A DNA stretch of 64,000 nucleotides from Rhinolophus ferrumequinum (GCF_004115265.2 NC_046293.1:25306173-25370172); one strand, 5' to 3'; positions 48,621 through 62,251 are shown, counted from the first letter of the stretch. Numbers and translations are program-made. The notes: a model not told the origin generated them from the letters alone.

Positions 48621-51600
48621 ATGAGAATGTATATTGGAGAGGACTTAGTATTGAACCAGGTCCTGATGGTAAACAGATGAGTAAGACCTCTTCTTTTCTT
48701 AGAATATTTCACTGTCCACTCAATATAAATTGCAATACCATGTGATACAAAGACTATCCTATATTGAAACTATGAGCAATACTCAATGGAATCACTTTAA
48801 AAAGATAAATGGGAAAATTGGAAAATAATTTAATAAGAAGATTTTAAGTTGGAAATATTAACATGCTTGTGAATTTTTCAGGTAGAGTAGACACTGCAGA
48901 AATTGTGACTGAAGTAACAGCTTTTTGAAGAAAATTGTGACTATAATCAAATACTGTGTGTGCTATAAAATTAATGGTAGTTTCAGTTTGGTGAAGAAAA
49001 CAAAAGGTGGTATTAAATGACATTCAATAAGCTTACTGATAAAAGCATGTGGTTGCCTTATAAAAAGTGTTTTTCTTATGTTAGGAGTTTGAATGTTATT
49101 TTGAAGAGTAATGAATATAATAATAACTCTGTAATCCATGGGAAAACAGAAAGGAGTGAGGGTAAAATAGTGGTAGTAGAACCATATTTGTGTCTGCTCA
49201 AAGACTAGGTTACAGAAGTAAGAGCCTGAATAATGGCAATATCAAACAATATCTTTTTTACTCCAATTGTTAGAAGTTGAGGCAGTTTTGATAAGGGGAT
49301 GAAAACGAGGGAAAGGGTAAGGTTAACACTGATGGCAAATGGTGTTGCAATTGGACAAGAGAGAAAGACAAAAGGAATATATAGATGAAGTGGTGATGTA
49401 ACTTTGGTATATATTAAGTGTGAGGTGACTGCAGTACAACAACGATATAATACCAGTAGACAGTTGAAATAATAAACATGGCACTGTGAAAAAAGTTGGA
49501 GCTGTGGATGTAGATTTGGAAATCATTACATCCTATAGATGATATTTGATTTCATGGATATTGCTAAAATTATGTGGGGAAACCATTTACAAAGGGAAAG
49601 AAGAGAGTCAACAATAAGAGAAAGACTGGTGAAGATTTGCCTGGCTACTCTGCTACTCCAGTTGGGTGACATTCATCAGGCATGGAACAATACTGCTGTA
49701 TTTTCCTCACACCTCTGAGTTGAATCTGAGGAGATGTTGTTTTGACATTATATGTTTTACAAATACTTGAAACAACAAGGAAACGTTTTCTTGATTTTCC
49801 CAGTTGCATAATTAATGATAGTCCATTTGAAGTGTCTGTCAAAAGTTCAAAATTTATTTCAGAGTTCCTGAGAACGTCTTGACCTTCTAGTTCACCTTTT
49901 GATAAGTGTAAGCCAACACTACAAATAAGAGTATTGCCCAAGACCAGTAATGTATAGGCTGTTAATTATGTTTTAAAATAAACAAAACTATTCAGTTCCT
50001 GGTGTTGTAATCCATTAAAAGGGAAATCACTTTTTCCTCACAAAGGAGCATTCTGTCTGACAAATGAAATTGCCCTTCTTGTTCTCAGATGTTTACTTTC
50101 TGCATCACTGATTGATTGTTAGAGTTGCCAAGAAATTTTTAATTATACAGTACTCAACTGTGTATGAGTAACAACAACAACAACAAAATAATGGAGGTGA
50201 AGTGGATGGATAATGAAGGGCAAAGTGAAAACTTATGATGTGATTGAGTTTACAGAGCCATAGTTTTTCAACTGGACAAAGTTGAACACTGTTAAAGATA
50301 GGATTCTATCCTAGGTCACTTAGTGGTAGTTTTTATCTTTCATTTGCCTAAGCTTCCACCACCAATCCAAAATACTATCCCTTCACCCTATGAGACAGAC
50401 AGACAAATAAACAGACAAATATCAAATGGAGTCTTACCAAATGTTACCATCAGTATACATTAGTTTAGACACTCTAGTTCTACAACGTTTTCCTTTACTA
50501 GAGAAAATATTAAAAGCTTGAGATAAGGGGTGGATGAAGTGGGGGAAGGAACTATAATAAAAATAAAAATATAGTGTAGTATTTATAATTATGTAATTCA
50601 TCACTAAACCACCATCCCCCTGGAAATTTTTGTTACTGTCCTTAGAGAAACATGACATTAGAAAGCATTTAAACTTCAATTAATATTATCCATTCAATAC
50701 AGAGGTTTATTCGTTGGCTTAGAAATATTTATTGATACGTGTTTTAGATTTTGTGAATGGGTAAAAACAAACAAACAAACTATACATATATACATTATTT
50801 TCTTTAAGAATGTGGTGATAAAACTGGTGAAATACACACAAATCAACTCCAGACCATGTAAATGCAGTAATAGGGAAATATACATTTTAGAAAGTTTTCT
50901 ACCTGATGGAGGGTAGGATCAAAGAGGATTGCACCAAAGAGGTGTCACTTGAGAATCTTCAGATTCTTAATTTTATTATTATCTAAACTCAGAGCCATAA
51001 TCCGATGTTGTACTCCATGCCCAAGACTATTGTTATACTTTAACTTGAGCAGGCTGGATGGTGCAGCAATAAATACAATTTGGGAGAGGTTATGAAACTG
51101 TGGGGCCAATTTTTTTTTTAAATTTGGAACTTAGACATTAGGTATGAGTGATGAGGTATTATCTAATTATGGGGCAAAGGTGTAATGGCTGCCATAATGA
51201 GAAGGTACCTTAAGACTGAAGAGTGATGCAGGCAACTCCATAGAATATGAAAAAATTTATAATAGGGTATTAAGAGGTGGAACAGACAGATGACCCAGCA
51301 ATATGTGCAGATTATTCTCCACTAACAGACTCCTGTAACTTTTTAATACAAGTATAACTCATGACTGATGATTGACAAGACAGAGACGAAGAATGCTGTA
51401 CATGCCAGTGGCCATACCTCCTGGTCATCTTGTGATGAATGATTTTTTATAATGGATACTATCACCTGTTTGATATTTATCTCAGTTGTCATACCATTCT
51501 GGCCATTACTAACAAAAATATTTATGGCTATGTGTTAAGGAACACAGATAATCATCAACTAGAAGGCTTTGGTATGCTTGCTAAGGACGTGAGGTTGGTT

Positions 51601-52555
51601 AAAGGTCACAGCAGGAAAACTTACAGACATCTGGGACACAGAGAGGAAGATGGTTTTTGTTCTCAGCCACATCTATAAAGACATGATTTTCTCTTTCCTC
51701 CCCAGAATAAAAGGGGATAAAAGTTAGCTAATCCAGGCTTCTGGATTCCTCTGAACCAGTGAAACTCTACTCCTCCTTCCATCATCAACTCCTAGATTGA
51801 TAAAACAAATTAAGATGGCACTTCTTTGAAGGACAAGGAAGGCACTGGAAGTTGTATCCTTATTTTCTTGTACATCCTTTCCTCTGCTTGATAAATGAAA
51901 AGACAGTAACATAAAAGTGAAATGACCTTAACTGAGTGGGTCTGACCTACTTCACTGTGCCCATCTGTACTATCCTCAGACTACCTTGAGTAGTCCTTCT
52001 AGTCTGGACACCTAGTTCACTGTGATTACCATTTTGATATTTAAAATAGCTTTTTCTATGTGACTCTTGCCATGTTATTTCATATAAGTTTACACATCAG
52101 TCTTTCTGCCATTATCATTACCATTAGTGTGTATCACTAATATCACAGTGATACAGTGATGATACATTTGATGGAAATACAGTGTGTTGCTGTGGCCTGA
52201 GTTATATTTTCAAAAATACTTTTTCACAGCCTATTTTTCTTGAGGCCAGTCCAAATTTCTTTCTACTATGCCTGTGATGGTAAATATCAAGCACGTTAAT
52301 CTGAATTGCTCTTACGATACTCATGGAACAAGATATGATATAATTCATCAATTTGGTTCAATTGCCACTCACAGGTAATCTTGAACTTTCAGGGATACCT
52401 CCAAGACATGATTATGAAATTGCTGTGTATAACACATTGGAGTTCATCATGTTCTTCTTGTCTTTGGACTCCTGTCAATGCCTATAACCTAAGTATTGCT
52501 TGAAATGGTCTCCAGGTAATTAGCTAGGTAAAGATGTAAAAAGCAAGATAATTTG
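48621..52555. other. Intergenic, no gene recognised
   Basis: AT-rich sequence with short frames only. A small (CAA)n lies near 50170. Nothing else recognised. Confidence 0.45.
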
Positions 52556-52559
52556 TTTT

Positions 52560-53130
52560 TAAAAATTGTCATTCATTAACAAATAATTACTGGACACCTA
52601 CTATTGGCCAAACCTTTAACAAGGCACTAGGAATTCAACAATTAATTAACAAGTTGTAAGTGATTCGCAGTCTAAGAGATTTTACAACTTAATAGGAGAG
52701 ACATTTTAAAAACTAGGTAAATCTAGTGTGATAAGTGCCTTGATAGGAGCAAGGCAAGGTGGAAGAGGAGTATATAAGACAGGTGCCTCCCACAGACCTG
52801 AGCAGCAGGGACGGCTACCTCCTTGAATGTGTGATAGCTCATGTGAAAGACAGGAAAGTTTTTGCAATTGAAATATATGTCTCTTGTTGGAGTGAGCAGT
52901 AGGTCCCAAATGAAGGTAAAAAGATGTTCCACAACTCAGAAGTAAGAAAAAGCCTGTCAAGTACAAGGATTCAGAGTGGCCAGAGCAGGTAGAATGCAGA
53001 GTGAGCGAGCAGGACATGGTGAAGCTTGAGGCAAGAAATAAACTGAGGTGCCAAATCATGAGGCCATTTTGTATTTATTTTGTCCAAATGGCAACTGTGA
53101 TCCATTAAAGTTTTAGATGTGGGAGTGAGA
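52560..53130 (-). repeat. L2-like fragment, antisense
   Basis: Starts TCATTCATTAACAAATAATT, then ACTGGACACCTACTATTGGC and AAGGCACTAGGAATTCAACA, the reversed L2 3' pattern. The right boundary is uncertain. Confidence 0.5.
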
Positions 53131-53703
53131 GAAACAGTTCTTTGACTGGGAATTGGATTCAAGAATGTTCCAAGACTGATTTTATTCCAATTAACTAACT
53201 AAAACAATAAGAAGGCTCAGAATAAACTTGATTATTTACATTTATCAATCTATCCAGCAACTCCTCAGCATGTAACATTCCCATTTTTCCTTGCTGAGAG
53301 AATGCTTGGTAAGTTATTTCAGATAGCTTATTAGGTTTGGTAATGGATTTATACATGGAGACAATGTTTACCAGAAAAAGAAAATTAGAAGGAAAAATAA
53401 GGAAAGCAAAATTTATTAAGCCTTTATTACATGATAGACGCTGTGTCAAGTACTTTCATGTGTATTTTGCCTACAAATTTAGCTTGGGAAAAGGGAGGTA
53501 ATGAGGAACGCATTGCATTAAATGGTAACCAACTCTGACCCACGTGTTTTCAAATATGGGTCAAAGTCCCTAACTGGAGTCATAAAAATCCCAGGAAACA
53601 CAGCACTGATGTCCTTTTGAAGAAGTGTTGCCCTGAACTACTACTGAACTGCTGTCTTGACAATACAGGAATTTCTTTGCTCCTTTCGTTGATCCCTTAA
53701 ATT

Positions 53704-53928
53704 GGGGTTCCTCAATCTTGGTATTATTGACATTTTGGGCTGGATAATTCTTTGTTGTGAGACTGTCCTGTGCATTGTATTATAGGATGTTTAGCAGAAT
53801 CCCTAACCTCTATTCGCTAGATGCTAGTAGCACTCTCCTCCCATACCTATAACTACAAAAAGTGTCTCCAGACACTGCCAAATATCCCTTGAGTTTGCAA
53901 AATTATCCCCAGTTGGGAACCACCAGAG
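53704..53928. mobile_element. hAT-Charlie DNA element, MER5A type
   Basis: Contains ATAATTCTTTGTTGTGAGAC, TGTCCTGTGCATTGTATTAT, AGGATGTTTAGCAGAATCCC and GTCTCCAGACACTGCC, and ends CCCCAGTTGGGAACCAC, all in MER5A order. Non-coding and ancient. Confidence 0.85.
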
Positions 53929-54251
53929 CAATGCTTCTTAAATGATGATGTAAGAATCTCTGAGAATAAGATATTGGTGTTGTTGACAAAGTTTGCATTA
54001 ATCCTTGGGGAAATAAAGAAACCTGACAACATATTAGGTTCTTCATTCTAAATTTACAGTCTTCCTACATGTTTAGTATCAAATGTCCTTTCTTTTATAG
54101 AGTAATGGTAAAAATAAATGGTTTTACTCTTCAATTTCTTACTTGGAAAAATAAAAAATCAGCCATCTTTTATCAATTTTCTAATTTTTATTTTATGTTA
54201 TTTTATTGATCCGTGAAATACAAAATATCAAGTAACCTCTTCTTAGAGGTG

Positions 54252-54323
54252 ATTTAATGTCTGCCTAGACATTAGATAATTTAATGTCTGCCTCATCATA
54301 ATTTAATGTCTGCCTCATCAAAA
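54252..54323. repeat. Three-copy short tandem repeat
   Basis: ATTTAATGTCTGCCT occurs at 54252, 54279 and 54301. The last two copies share CATCA after it, giving a unit near 22 bp. Too short and irregular to be a CRISPR array. Confidence 0.85.
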
Positions 54324-54329
54324 GAGAAT

Positions 54330-56034
54330 GCTCTTGCAGCATCTGGGAAGAAACTACCTCGGTTTATTCTGACTAAGTGAAAAATAACAGTTTGCCTTAG
54401 AATTCCATGCATTCCACTCTCTCCCCTCTGAAGAACCTCCTGCTATTACTTGTAAATTCATTCTGATAATATTGATGAAAGTGCTAAATATACTGGGGTA
54501 CGTGCATTTTATATAAAGTGATGAATACTAAAGAAATACTTCAAGACCAAAAGAAAAGTCTCTCTAATGGTAGATTTTCAGGCACAGGTAGGTGATTGTG
54601 GAGATATTAGGCACAGGGAGTCTACCTTAAATTATGTTAATTTAACTGTTTAGTCCTATAAAGTGATATAATTTCCACAGAAATTAAAAATCAGTACCTC
54701 TTAATAATGAGGAAGGAAAATGAATAAAGCTTATGTTTTTCATGGTACTAAAAACTAATTATTTTGCAAGTTATACTTTTAATAGTTTCCAATGTAGATT
54801 TGAAACAAAATTCATGGGCATGATACTCTTTTAAGATGCTAACATGTTCCAAGGCATCATAGAAGATGGGAATAATGTGATCTACCTCTGTGAAGCAAGG
54901 ACAGTGACTGGATTTCCAATTCCTGTGAGTGAATCTATCCCCCAAGGTCTATGCTATTCCAGGATTTTTGCCAAACCACAGAAATACTGTTTCTGGCTGG
55001 TCTGTAGAATCACATGTTTCTGTATTCCTGAGTCTTCTGTTTGGTTACTTACCCGTCCCTTCCTATTTCTTCCATGAACAAATGTGTGCTTGTTCCTTAC
55101 ATTGCCAACTTGAAAAGTTGTTATGTGTATGCTCACAAGGGAATATCTGATTCAGAGAGAACAGCTGTTATGTTAGCCTTGGAGTGATTTCATAAGTCTA
55201 GTCTGAACAGCCTCCAAAGTTATAGTGACTACTTGGGCAATTGTGAAAGTATGCTGTCTTTGACTGTGAGGAAGGAGTGTATGTCCTAAGAATTTAAAAA
55301 AGTCCTGAATGTGACCATCAGAAGCCCAGGTACATGTCTTTAGAAACTGAAGAATTACTTGCTACTCTTTCACATCCTTAAAGTCAGGGCTGTCACCAGC
55401 TTATATGCCATCTTTGTGTGAAGAGAAAGGAACCTCTCTTCCAGGTGGATGCAGACAGGCACCAAAGCATAGTTCTTGTCCAGCAGAGCTTATGTTGGGT
55501 TTCTGGCCCTCAAGTCAATTAATTTACTTTATTCATTTTTACTTAACAGTAAATTATTTGAATATTCTATAACTGGTATTATGAATGTTCTATTGACACT
55601 AATTTTAATTTTTATATATTCTGTAATTAAAATTTTGATGAACTCTTTCAATGAAATTTCTAGAATTCACTGTTTTCTAATTTGATATTTTGTGTTTCTA
55701 ATTCAGGGTTTTCTAATTGGATTTTCTAAATCCCAGTGGATTTAGAAAACGAAAACTTTCTTGACTAAAGTTTTGATGTCAAGTTCCGTTTATGTGTGCT
55801 GTAATATATGATTTTTTAAAAGTACATTTCCATGAGCTCTGTAAAACTTTTTTTTTCTTTCTGTGGTACAAATTTCAAAGTGAATATTGGTGTAGTAGTA
55901 ATGTAAACTTCATTTCACGGATCAGAATTGGAAACTACTATCCAGAGCCACTTGAAGCTAGAATAATGTCTAGTATTATTTAGTTTGTATTAACTGACAT
56001 CAATCTGGGTAGCGTAAAATCTTCCTATTCAAAT
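54330..56034. other. Intergenic, no gene recognised
   Basis: No coding homology was recognised. A perfect 12-bp hairpin (TTTTCTAAATCC / GGATTTAGAAAA, 4-base loop) lies at 55722-55749. Confidence 0.45.
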
Positions 56035-56037
56035 TGT

Positions 56038-56160
56038 GGTTCTCTAGACCAGCAGGATCAGCTACTTGTTAGAAATTCACCATCTCAGACCCCATCCCTG
56101 ATCTATTGAATCAGAATCTGCATTTTACCAAGATTCTCAGGTGATTTGTGTGCACAGAAA
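56038..56160 (+). mobile_element. hAT-Charlie DNA element (MER20/MER3-like)
   Basis: CTTGTTAGAAATTCACCATC, TGAATCAGAATCTGCATTTT and CAAGATTCTCAGGTGATTTG are typical of these short elements. The subfamily is uncertain. Confidence 0.6.
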
Positions 56161-56768
56161 AAAATACTAGACTGTTAATTAAGCCATTTAGTCTATCCTC
56201 CTGGTTTGCCACTGCTTACCAAAACTACTTCAAATTTCTAGACCTTGTTTTCTTTATAAAACAAGAATTTAGAGCAAGATAATCTTTATATTCACTGTAA
56301 GTTCTAAAACTCATTGTCAAATGTGTAGTAATTTTACACATATATATTTCAAGAGGGCAAATATACTTTAAATGTTTTGTTCTTTAAAATTTAAGAAGTA
56401 AGTTAAGACATAATTTGATCTTCTTTGAAAAGAATGAAAGTTTGAAATAATTTGAAATTATTTACATATGAAATGCTTCACCAAACACTTAATGCAAAAC
56501 AACTATTTTATATTATTTAATCTCTTCTTACCTTAATATGTATGCTGGCCATTCTTTTCTTTCTTCAGACCTGTATGCTTTAAATTATTCATAGATCTCC
56601 TGTCTTTTAATGATATGAGACATGTCCATATATTATGACTGGACAATGTCCAAACAAAAAGAGCATTAGGCGCACTGCATGAGGAAAACTCTAAGCTTTG
56701 GATCTAGTTTAGTGGGTTGGAACGTTTCAAATTATTATTAATATTTTATCTCCAATGTTTGTTCTATA

Positions 56769-56801
<33 letters not shown>
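56769..56801. repeat. (TA)n microsatellite
   Basis: About 16 TA units. Confidence 0.9.
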
Positions 56802-56802
<1 letters not shown>

Positions 56803-57224
56803 CTTTAGAGAAGAAACTGATATTTCTATTGGAATACATTTTTTCAGCAAATATGTATCGTGCTCTGTCTTTTCTAAGGACAGACACTAATTGTTCACAA
56901 GAGTTTTCCAGGGATGATCACACTATTTGAAACATAATGTCTGTAAATATGCAAAAAGTTTGTGTTAATTGAAATATTAAATAAATGGAAACTTTTATTA
57001 CTTTAAAACTATTTCTAGGGATGGTAGATCACCTCAGCCATGGAGACTTAGCCATGCCCTTCTGTATTCTACCTTTCCTATCCTTCCCCACTAAGCTAAG
57101 CTATGGAATTATAAAGAAGTATGTTCATGTGTTTTAAGACACTCCTTAGATAAAATGTTAACAACTTATATTAAAACTAACCTCTTTTATTACTGTCATT
57201 GATATGTGGTATATAAACCGAAAA

Positions 57225-57500
57225 CAACAAAAGAACAAGAGAAACAAATGAGAAACAAAAATTCATAGACACAGACAATAGTTTAGTGGTTACCAGAGGG
57301 TAAGGGGGGAGGGTAGTGGTAGATGAGGGTAAAGGGGATCAAATATATGGTGATGGAAGGAGAACTGACTCTGGGTGGTGAACACACAATGTGATATATA
57401 GGTGATGTATTACAGAATTGTACACCTGAAATCTATGTAACTTTACTAACAATTGTTACCCCAATAAACTTTAATTAAAGTAAATAAGTAAATAAAAATA
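57225..57500 (+). mobile_element. L1 LINE 3' tail
   Basis: Sense L1 3' end: AGTGGTTACCAGAGGGTAAG, GGGTGGTGAACACACAATGT, TGTACACCTGAAATCTATGT and an A-rich end. It is the reverse-oriented relative of the tail at 4646, the same subfamily. 5'-truncated. Confidence 0.88.
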
Positions 57501-57718
57501 AAACCAGCCTCCTTTATTACAAACCTAGAACCTAGAAGTGCCGGAATTTCTTCTCTTCCTTTCACGAAGTGAAGAGGAATCCTAAAAAATTATAGTATGA
57601 TGTACATGCTTCAAGACCTTTTCACTTCTTGTTTTCTCTTCACAGAATGTTCTCCTCCCATAAATTTTTAAGGCTCACACCTTCATCAGTTTCAAGTCTT
57701 TTTCAAATGTCAACTATT

Positions 57719-58356
57719 CAATTCAACATGGAGAACCTGTCCCCCACCCCACGGGCCACCTGCCTGGTGTACAAAGAAGTCATGATGCTGACTGCTGACC
57801 CACCCACTGGCATCAAGGTCCTTCCCAATGAGGGGAACATCAATGAGGTTCCCAAAGAGGGGGATCTCACTGATCTGCAGGTCACCACTGAGGGCCCTGA
57901 GGGGACCCCAGATGCCAGAGGCCAGTTGGGCATGAAACTCCTGCTGGGAAAAGACTTTCCCGCGTCCCCGCCCAAGATGTACTTCCTGACCAAGATCTTC
58001 CATCCAGATGTGGGCACCAGTGGTGAGATCGGTGCCAATGTGCTTGAGTGGGACTGGACAGCTGAGCTGGGCATGTGGCACATGTTGCTGACCAGCAGGT
58101 GCTGATCCCGCCTAACCCCCAGTTTTCCCTCAAAGAGGTGAATCACCTGCTCTTGGAGAACTGCTGGGAGTCTCCTGCCCTGGCCTGCCTGAACAGACAC
58201 ATTCACTGGGGCCAGTGTGGCTGTGGTCTCCTCCACCCATCCCGGGGCCCCTGGGTACCAGGGAGGAGCTGAGGGCACCATGGCCAAGAAGCATGCTGGC
58301 CAGTGCGGTAAGAAGCTGGGGGCCAAGAAAATCACAGACAAGGGTGCTTGGAGTGA
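57719..58356 (+). pseudogene. UBE2S: UBE2S processed pseudogene
   Basis: Intronless copy of the E2 ubiquitin-conjugating enzyme UBE2S. Frame one (from the ATG at 57728) reads [28 protein letters not shown]-like, [20 protein letters not shown] and IFHPDVG, against human VENLPPHIIRLVYKEVTT and IFHPNVG. The catalytic Cys in GEICVNVL is lost (GEIGANVL). An insertion of about ten codons follows PNEG. The frame stops at 58102-58104; homology continues in another frame ([18 protein letters not shown]) and then in the tail, [18 protein letters not shown]. The match ends inside the coding sequence at TDK, without the last residues, 3'UTR or poly(A). Dead as an enzyme; its GC-rich composition stands out from the flanks. 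Confidence 0.93.
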
Positions 58357-58738
58357 TTATAAAACATGGAAGGTTTTCAAAGAAGAGAGAATTGGGGATA
58401 TATTAGCAAAAGAATAGAAAAGATTATTTTTAGAGCAGGGCATCTTCTTTTGGGTGGAAGGGATCAGCAAGGCAAGTGCTTTATCATGCAGATTGCTTCT
58501 TCTTCCCATGGGAATGGAGAGGGCCTACATGACAGATAACCTCATTGTTGTTGACCAGAAAGTCTCAGACTGGTTGGTTAAGATGATTTTTCGGCAAGAG
58601 GTTGAAACTGCAATTAAATCAGGATTAAATCTAGGTTTGGTATCATGGGTATTTTAGCACACATGCATTTTGGGTCTGTGGTTTCTTTTTAACAGCTCTT
58701 TCATTTACAAACTGATTAATATTGGTCATGTTGAAACC
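58357..58738. other. Unidentified sequence after UBE2S copy
   Basis: Less AT-rich than the surroundings and holds a short frame, but no family was recognised. It could be part of another retrocopy or plain flank. Confidence 0.35.
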
Positions 58739-58739
58739 T

Positions 58740-58868
58740 CTTGGAAACTAATTTTCTCATCTGCAAAATGAGGAAAATAGTACCAATCATGCAGAGTTTT
58801 TATGAGGATTAAATGTCTTATTGATGAAGTGCTTAGGACAATCTTTGGCACTTAGTAAAAACTCAGTG
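58740..58868 (+). repeat. MIR SINE
   Basis: AATTTTCTCATCTGCAAAAT, TTTATGAGGATTAAATGTCT and AGTGCTTAGGACAATCTTTG, then GGCACTTAGTAAAAACTCAG, in MIR consensus order. Confidence 0.85.
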
Positions 58869-61800
58869 TTGGGATATATAAGGTCAAGTAAGAGAGTGGA
58901 CAAAAGCAAACTAAAACTCTTTGACCTGGCCTCATGTTTACTTTAGAATATGGCCATTATACAATATATAATCTCTATGTTTCCTTCTATGTTTATACAT
59001 CTTATCTCTAAGGTTAGATTGATATTCCAAGCCAGGGACAGAATCAATTGTCTAGGAAAGCAGTAGTCATTTGCCTGATTCCAGGGCAGTGATTTGCATT
59101 GTTCCAGGAAGGAGGAAGGAGAATCAGTTACTTGCTATGCTCTGCCCAACTGGTCTGGAATTGTGCAAATTAGTACAATATTTGACTAATTTAGTCCAAC
59201 ACAAACAGGGAAATTTCTTCCTGACCAACTCCATCCACCAGGATTTAAAAAAGAAAAACAAAAAAACAACCCAAATGTAACTGACCTCTTATAAAACCAG
59301 GCATTTTCTTTTATAAACTAAAGATTGTATAAATAAGAAAGCACTTAGGCAGGATTAAACAATATTCTAGAGTCAACAACCACTAAAATCTTTGTTGAAA
59401 GCCTTTTAAAGATCTGAATAGTATGTGTTTCCTTTTCTCCATTGACTTGTGGTACTTTCAAAGTATTATAGAGAAGTAAAGAGAGGAGTTGCCAATCTAT
59501 TATGCCATAACAAACAAAGAGAAAAAAAGGGAATACATTTTATTGCAAAATCTTTGTTATTCTAGATAAGTCTGACCAAGAATAATGTGCTCTTTTTTAA
59601 AACCATGGCCTAGTCTTGAAAAAAATAACACAACAATACAAATTAATGCCTTGTAGAGCAAAACTTTTGGTAGCTCAGCTAGGCAGGTCACTAAGTACTA
59701 CTCGTGAGTTCTTTTACTTTCTCAAAGTTTTATCATCTTTCTCAAAGATGTATCAGTAAAATTGAGAACATCACATTTGATTTCACTTCAGATCTCTCAC
59801 AAACTTTCAAACATATTTCAATTCATTTTTCCTCAACTCCTTTCTTTTTATGTCAGGAGATGAAGTGTCCCTCCTGCATTTAAGGTCAATTCTTTCTCCA
59901 CCTACATTTTAGATCTCATTCTGTCCATGTCTTTGAAATCTTACTTTTAAAAAAATTGGCCTATGGCTGAAACAAGCTAACATTTTGAATCAACTAGTTT
60001 TTTTCCTCATCATATCTACAAGAATACCCAGTCTTAATAATACCTTTGCAATATGCAATCAAGCAAAAAAAATGTTTTGCTTTGATCATAAAAGTAGACG
60101 AAAATACTTCCTGTTTTAATATTTAAATCAAATCACATTCACTTTACTCTATATTACAATACCTAGGACTATTGATTTTTGTCTATGTGATGAATATTAT
60201 CAAAATTAAACCTGAGGCTGGTGGCACTGAGCAGGAGGGGCTGACCTTGCTTGGAGCCGGTGTAACTGATGGAGGTCAAAATTCTAAATAAGCAAAAGGT
60301 GTCCCTTTGAAGTAGTAGTGAACTGGCATTCTGTGCTTTATGTGAATTTCATTGACAATAGCTTTAGAATTACACAAATTTTCTTTAGAACTTGCTTTCA
60401 TCTTTCAAGTCCCAATTTATAATAACAAAGTCTGAACTCAACAAAATTCTGTAACAAAACAAAAGCAAAAGCATTTTTTTTGTTTTTTAAAGTTTGCCCC
60501 AACTCAGACCTAGTAGACTTCTTTCAATTTCTCAAATAGTAAGGTCTTTCTCACTACAAGGCTTTTACCATGCTATGCTCTACAACTAAGATGCTTTTAT
60601 TCCTCATTCCCTAGAAAACCTCTACACTTGACCGAAGGTGTAGTATAATATATTGTTAAACTAAATCTGCTAACTAGCATAATTCTCCTACCCCATCACT
60701 ACTTTTTCTTTTATCACCCATGGCACCACCTATGAGTTCTCCTTTATATTGCACTGAATTTGAAATTGATGATTCAATATTTGTCTTTCCTATTTAAATG
60801 TGACCTTAATGAGGGCAGACACTAAAAAACTGTGTTTTCTTTTTTACTATACTTTCAGTGCCTAGAACTGGATAGCATAATGATAGTTGCTCAATAAATA
60901 TTTTCAATAAATGAATTTTGTTATGGTAGAACTGACCAAATAGCACTCATTCAAATAATAATTGTAAATCAATTAACTTTTAAAAACAATTTTGGCTTTT
61001 TTGATGAGAATAGGTTTTAGAGAACCAAATATGGAAGCAGGGAGCCCACTAAGGAGTGTATGGAAGAGATACACTGAGAGATGATGGTGGCTTTGAACTG
61101 GGGTGGGAGCTAGGGAGATGGAGTAGAAAGGAGATATTTGGAATATGTTATGAAAGTGAAATAACCTGGACTTGCTGTGAAGAATGAAAGAAAGTGAGGA
61201 ATGAAGAATGATTCTTTATTTTTGCTGATGCTACTGGATGAATACTTAAAGTCAATTTCTGAGATCGGGTGTGGATGAACAGAGAATTCAGAGTTCTCCT
61301 TTACACATGTTGTGTATAACATATGAACACTTTTTTTCAGATATCACATAGGAATGTTAGGTAGGCAATTGGAAAAATTGAACTACAGAGGAAGGTTGGG
61401 AGCTAAAGATATAAATTTGCAAAATTTTTGTCTCACTGGTATATAGTTGATATTCATATCAAATATTGGCCAAGAGGAGCCAGATTCTTTTAGGTTATTA
61501 AACCAATAGCTACAGTTATATTTATCTTAAAGCTACATAAAGTGATTTTTTATATACTTCCATAGTAAGCAAATTCTCTGGAAATTTCTCTTAGAGATTT
61601 TTCATATGTGATCGTGTGGGATTTAAAAAAATCCAACCTAATAATTTTTCCTTGAGTTTTAATATATTTTGATAATATATCTAGATTTAAAATATAAATC
61701 CATTATTTTAGGCCAATATTTTCTCTTATTAGGGAAAAAAGCAATTTTAGGCAGAGACTATTAGGACTTAAGAACACTAATATCTGTAAATATCAGAGGA

Positions 61801-62237
61801 CTAAAGACTATGCTTTGACCATAAGAATTTGTACCTCTGTTATTCTTTTCAGATTTCATTAAATTAAAAAATATTGTAGAGTGTGAGATATGTACCAAGA
61901 CTGACCAAAATGCTTGAAGTACAAAGATGATCCCAGCTTGAAAATATGAGCCACTGTGTTCTTTGCTGTCAGTTATATAACTTTCTTGTATTATTGTTAA
62001 AACTCCAATTATATAACTGAAGTACAGATCTCTAAGCACAGAGTTAGCTTAATAAATGTTATTTTAATCAAATTGAATTACATACTAAATAAAATATACT
62101 AAAATTTTCCTTGCATACGTATTCCCCAGCCCAAGCCAACAAATTGTAAACCCTTGGATGAATTACATCTAGAAGTGGCCAATCCTTTCCTAAATATTTA
62201 AATGAATAACATGAGGTATTTAGGCCAAAAGTTCATT
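58869..62237. other. Intergenic, no gene recognised
   Basis: AT-rich sequence with no coding homology or clear repeat family, apart from a possible antique MIR/L2-like stretch near 60800-60910 (AGTGCCTAGAACTGGATAGC, TTGCTCAATAAATATT). Confidence 0.45.
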
Positions 62238-62251
62238 CTGCTGGGTCTTTT
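62238..62251. repeat. Target-site duplication, 3' side of FDX1 retrocopy
   Basis: CTGCTGGGTCTTTT, repeated exactly at 63804-63817. It merges with the poly(T) run that is the reversed poly(A) tail. Confidence 0.9.

Noticed and set aside
54252-54323. Possible CRISPR-like repeat
   Set aside because: Only three short irregular copies, no uniform spacers, and a vertebrate genome.
54740-55160. Overlapping frames of about 70-77 codons on both strands
   Set aside because: No recognisable family, no splice context, and frames overlap on both strands; treated as chance.
57710-58341. Minus-strand frames of 123 and 207 residues
   Set aside because: They are antisense shadows of the GC-rich UBE2S retrocopy, whose plus-strand match to UBE2S is clear.
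58357-58738. Possible second retrocopy after UBE2S
   Set aside because: Short frames only and no product recognised, so no gene call was made.
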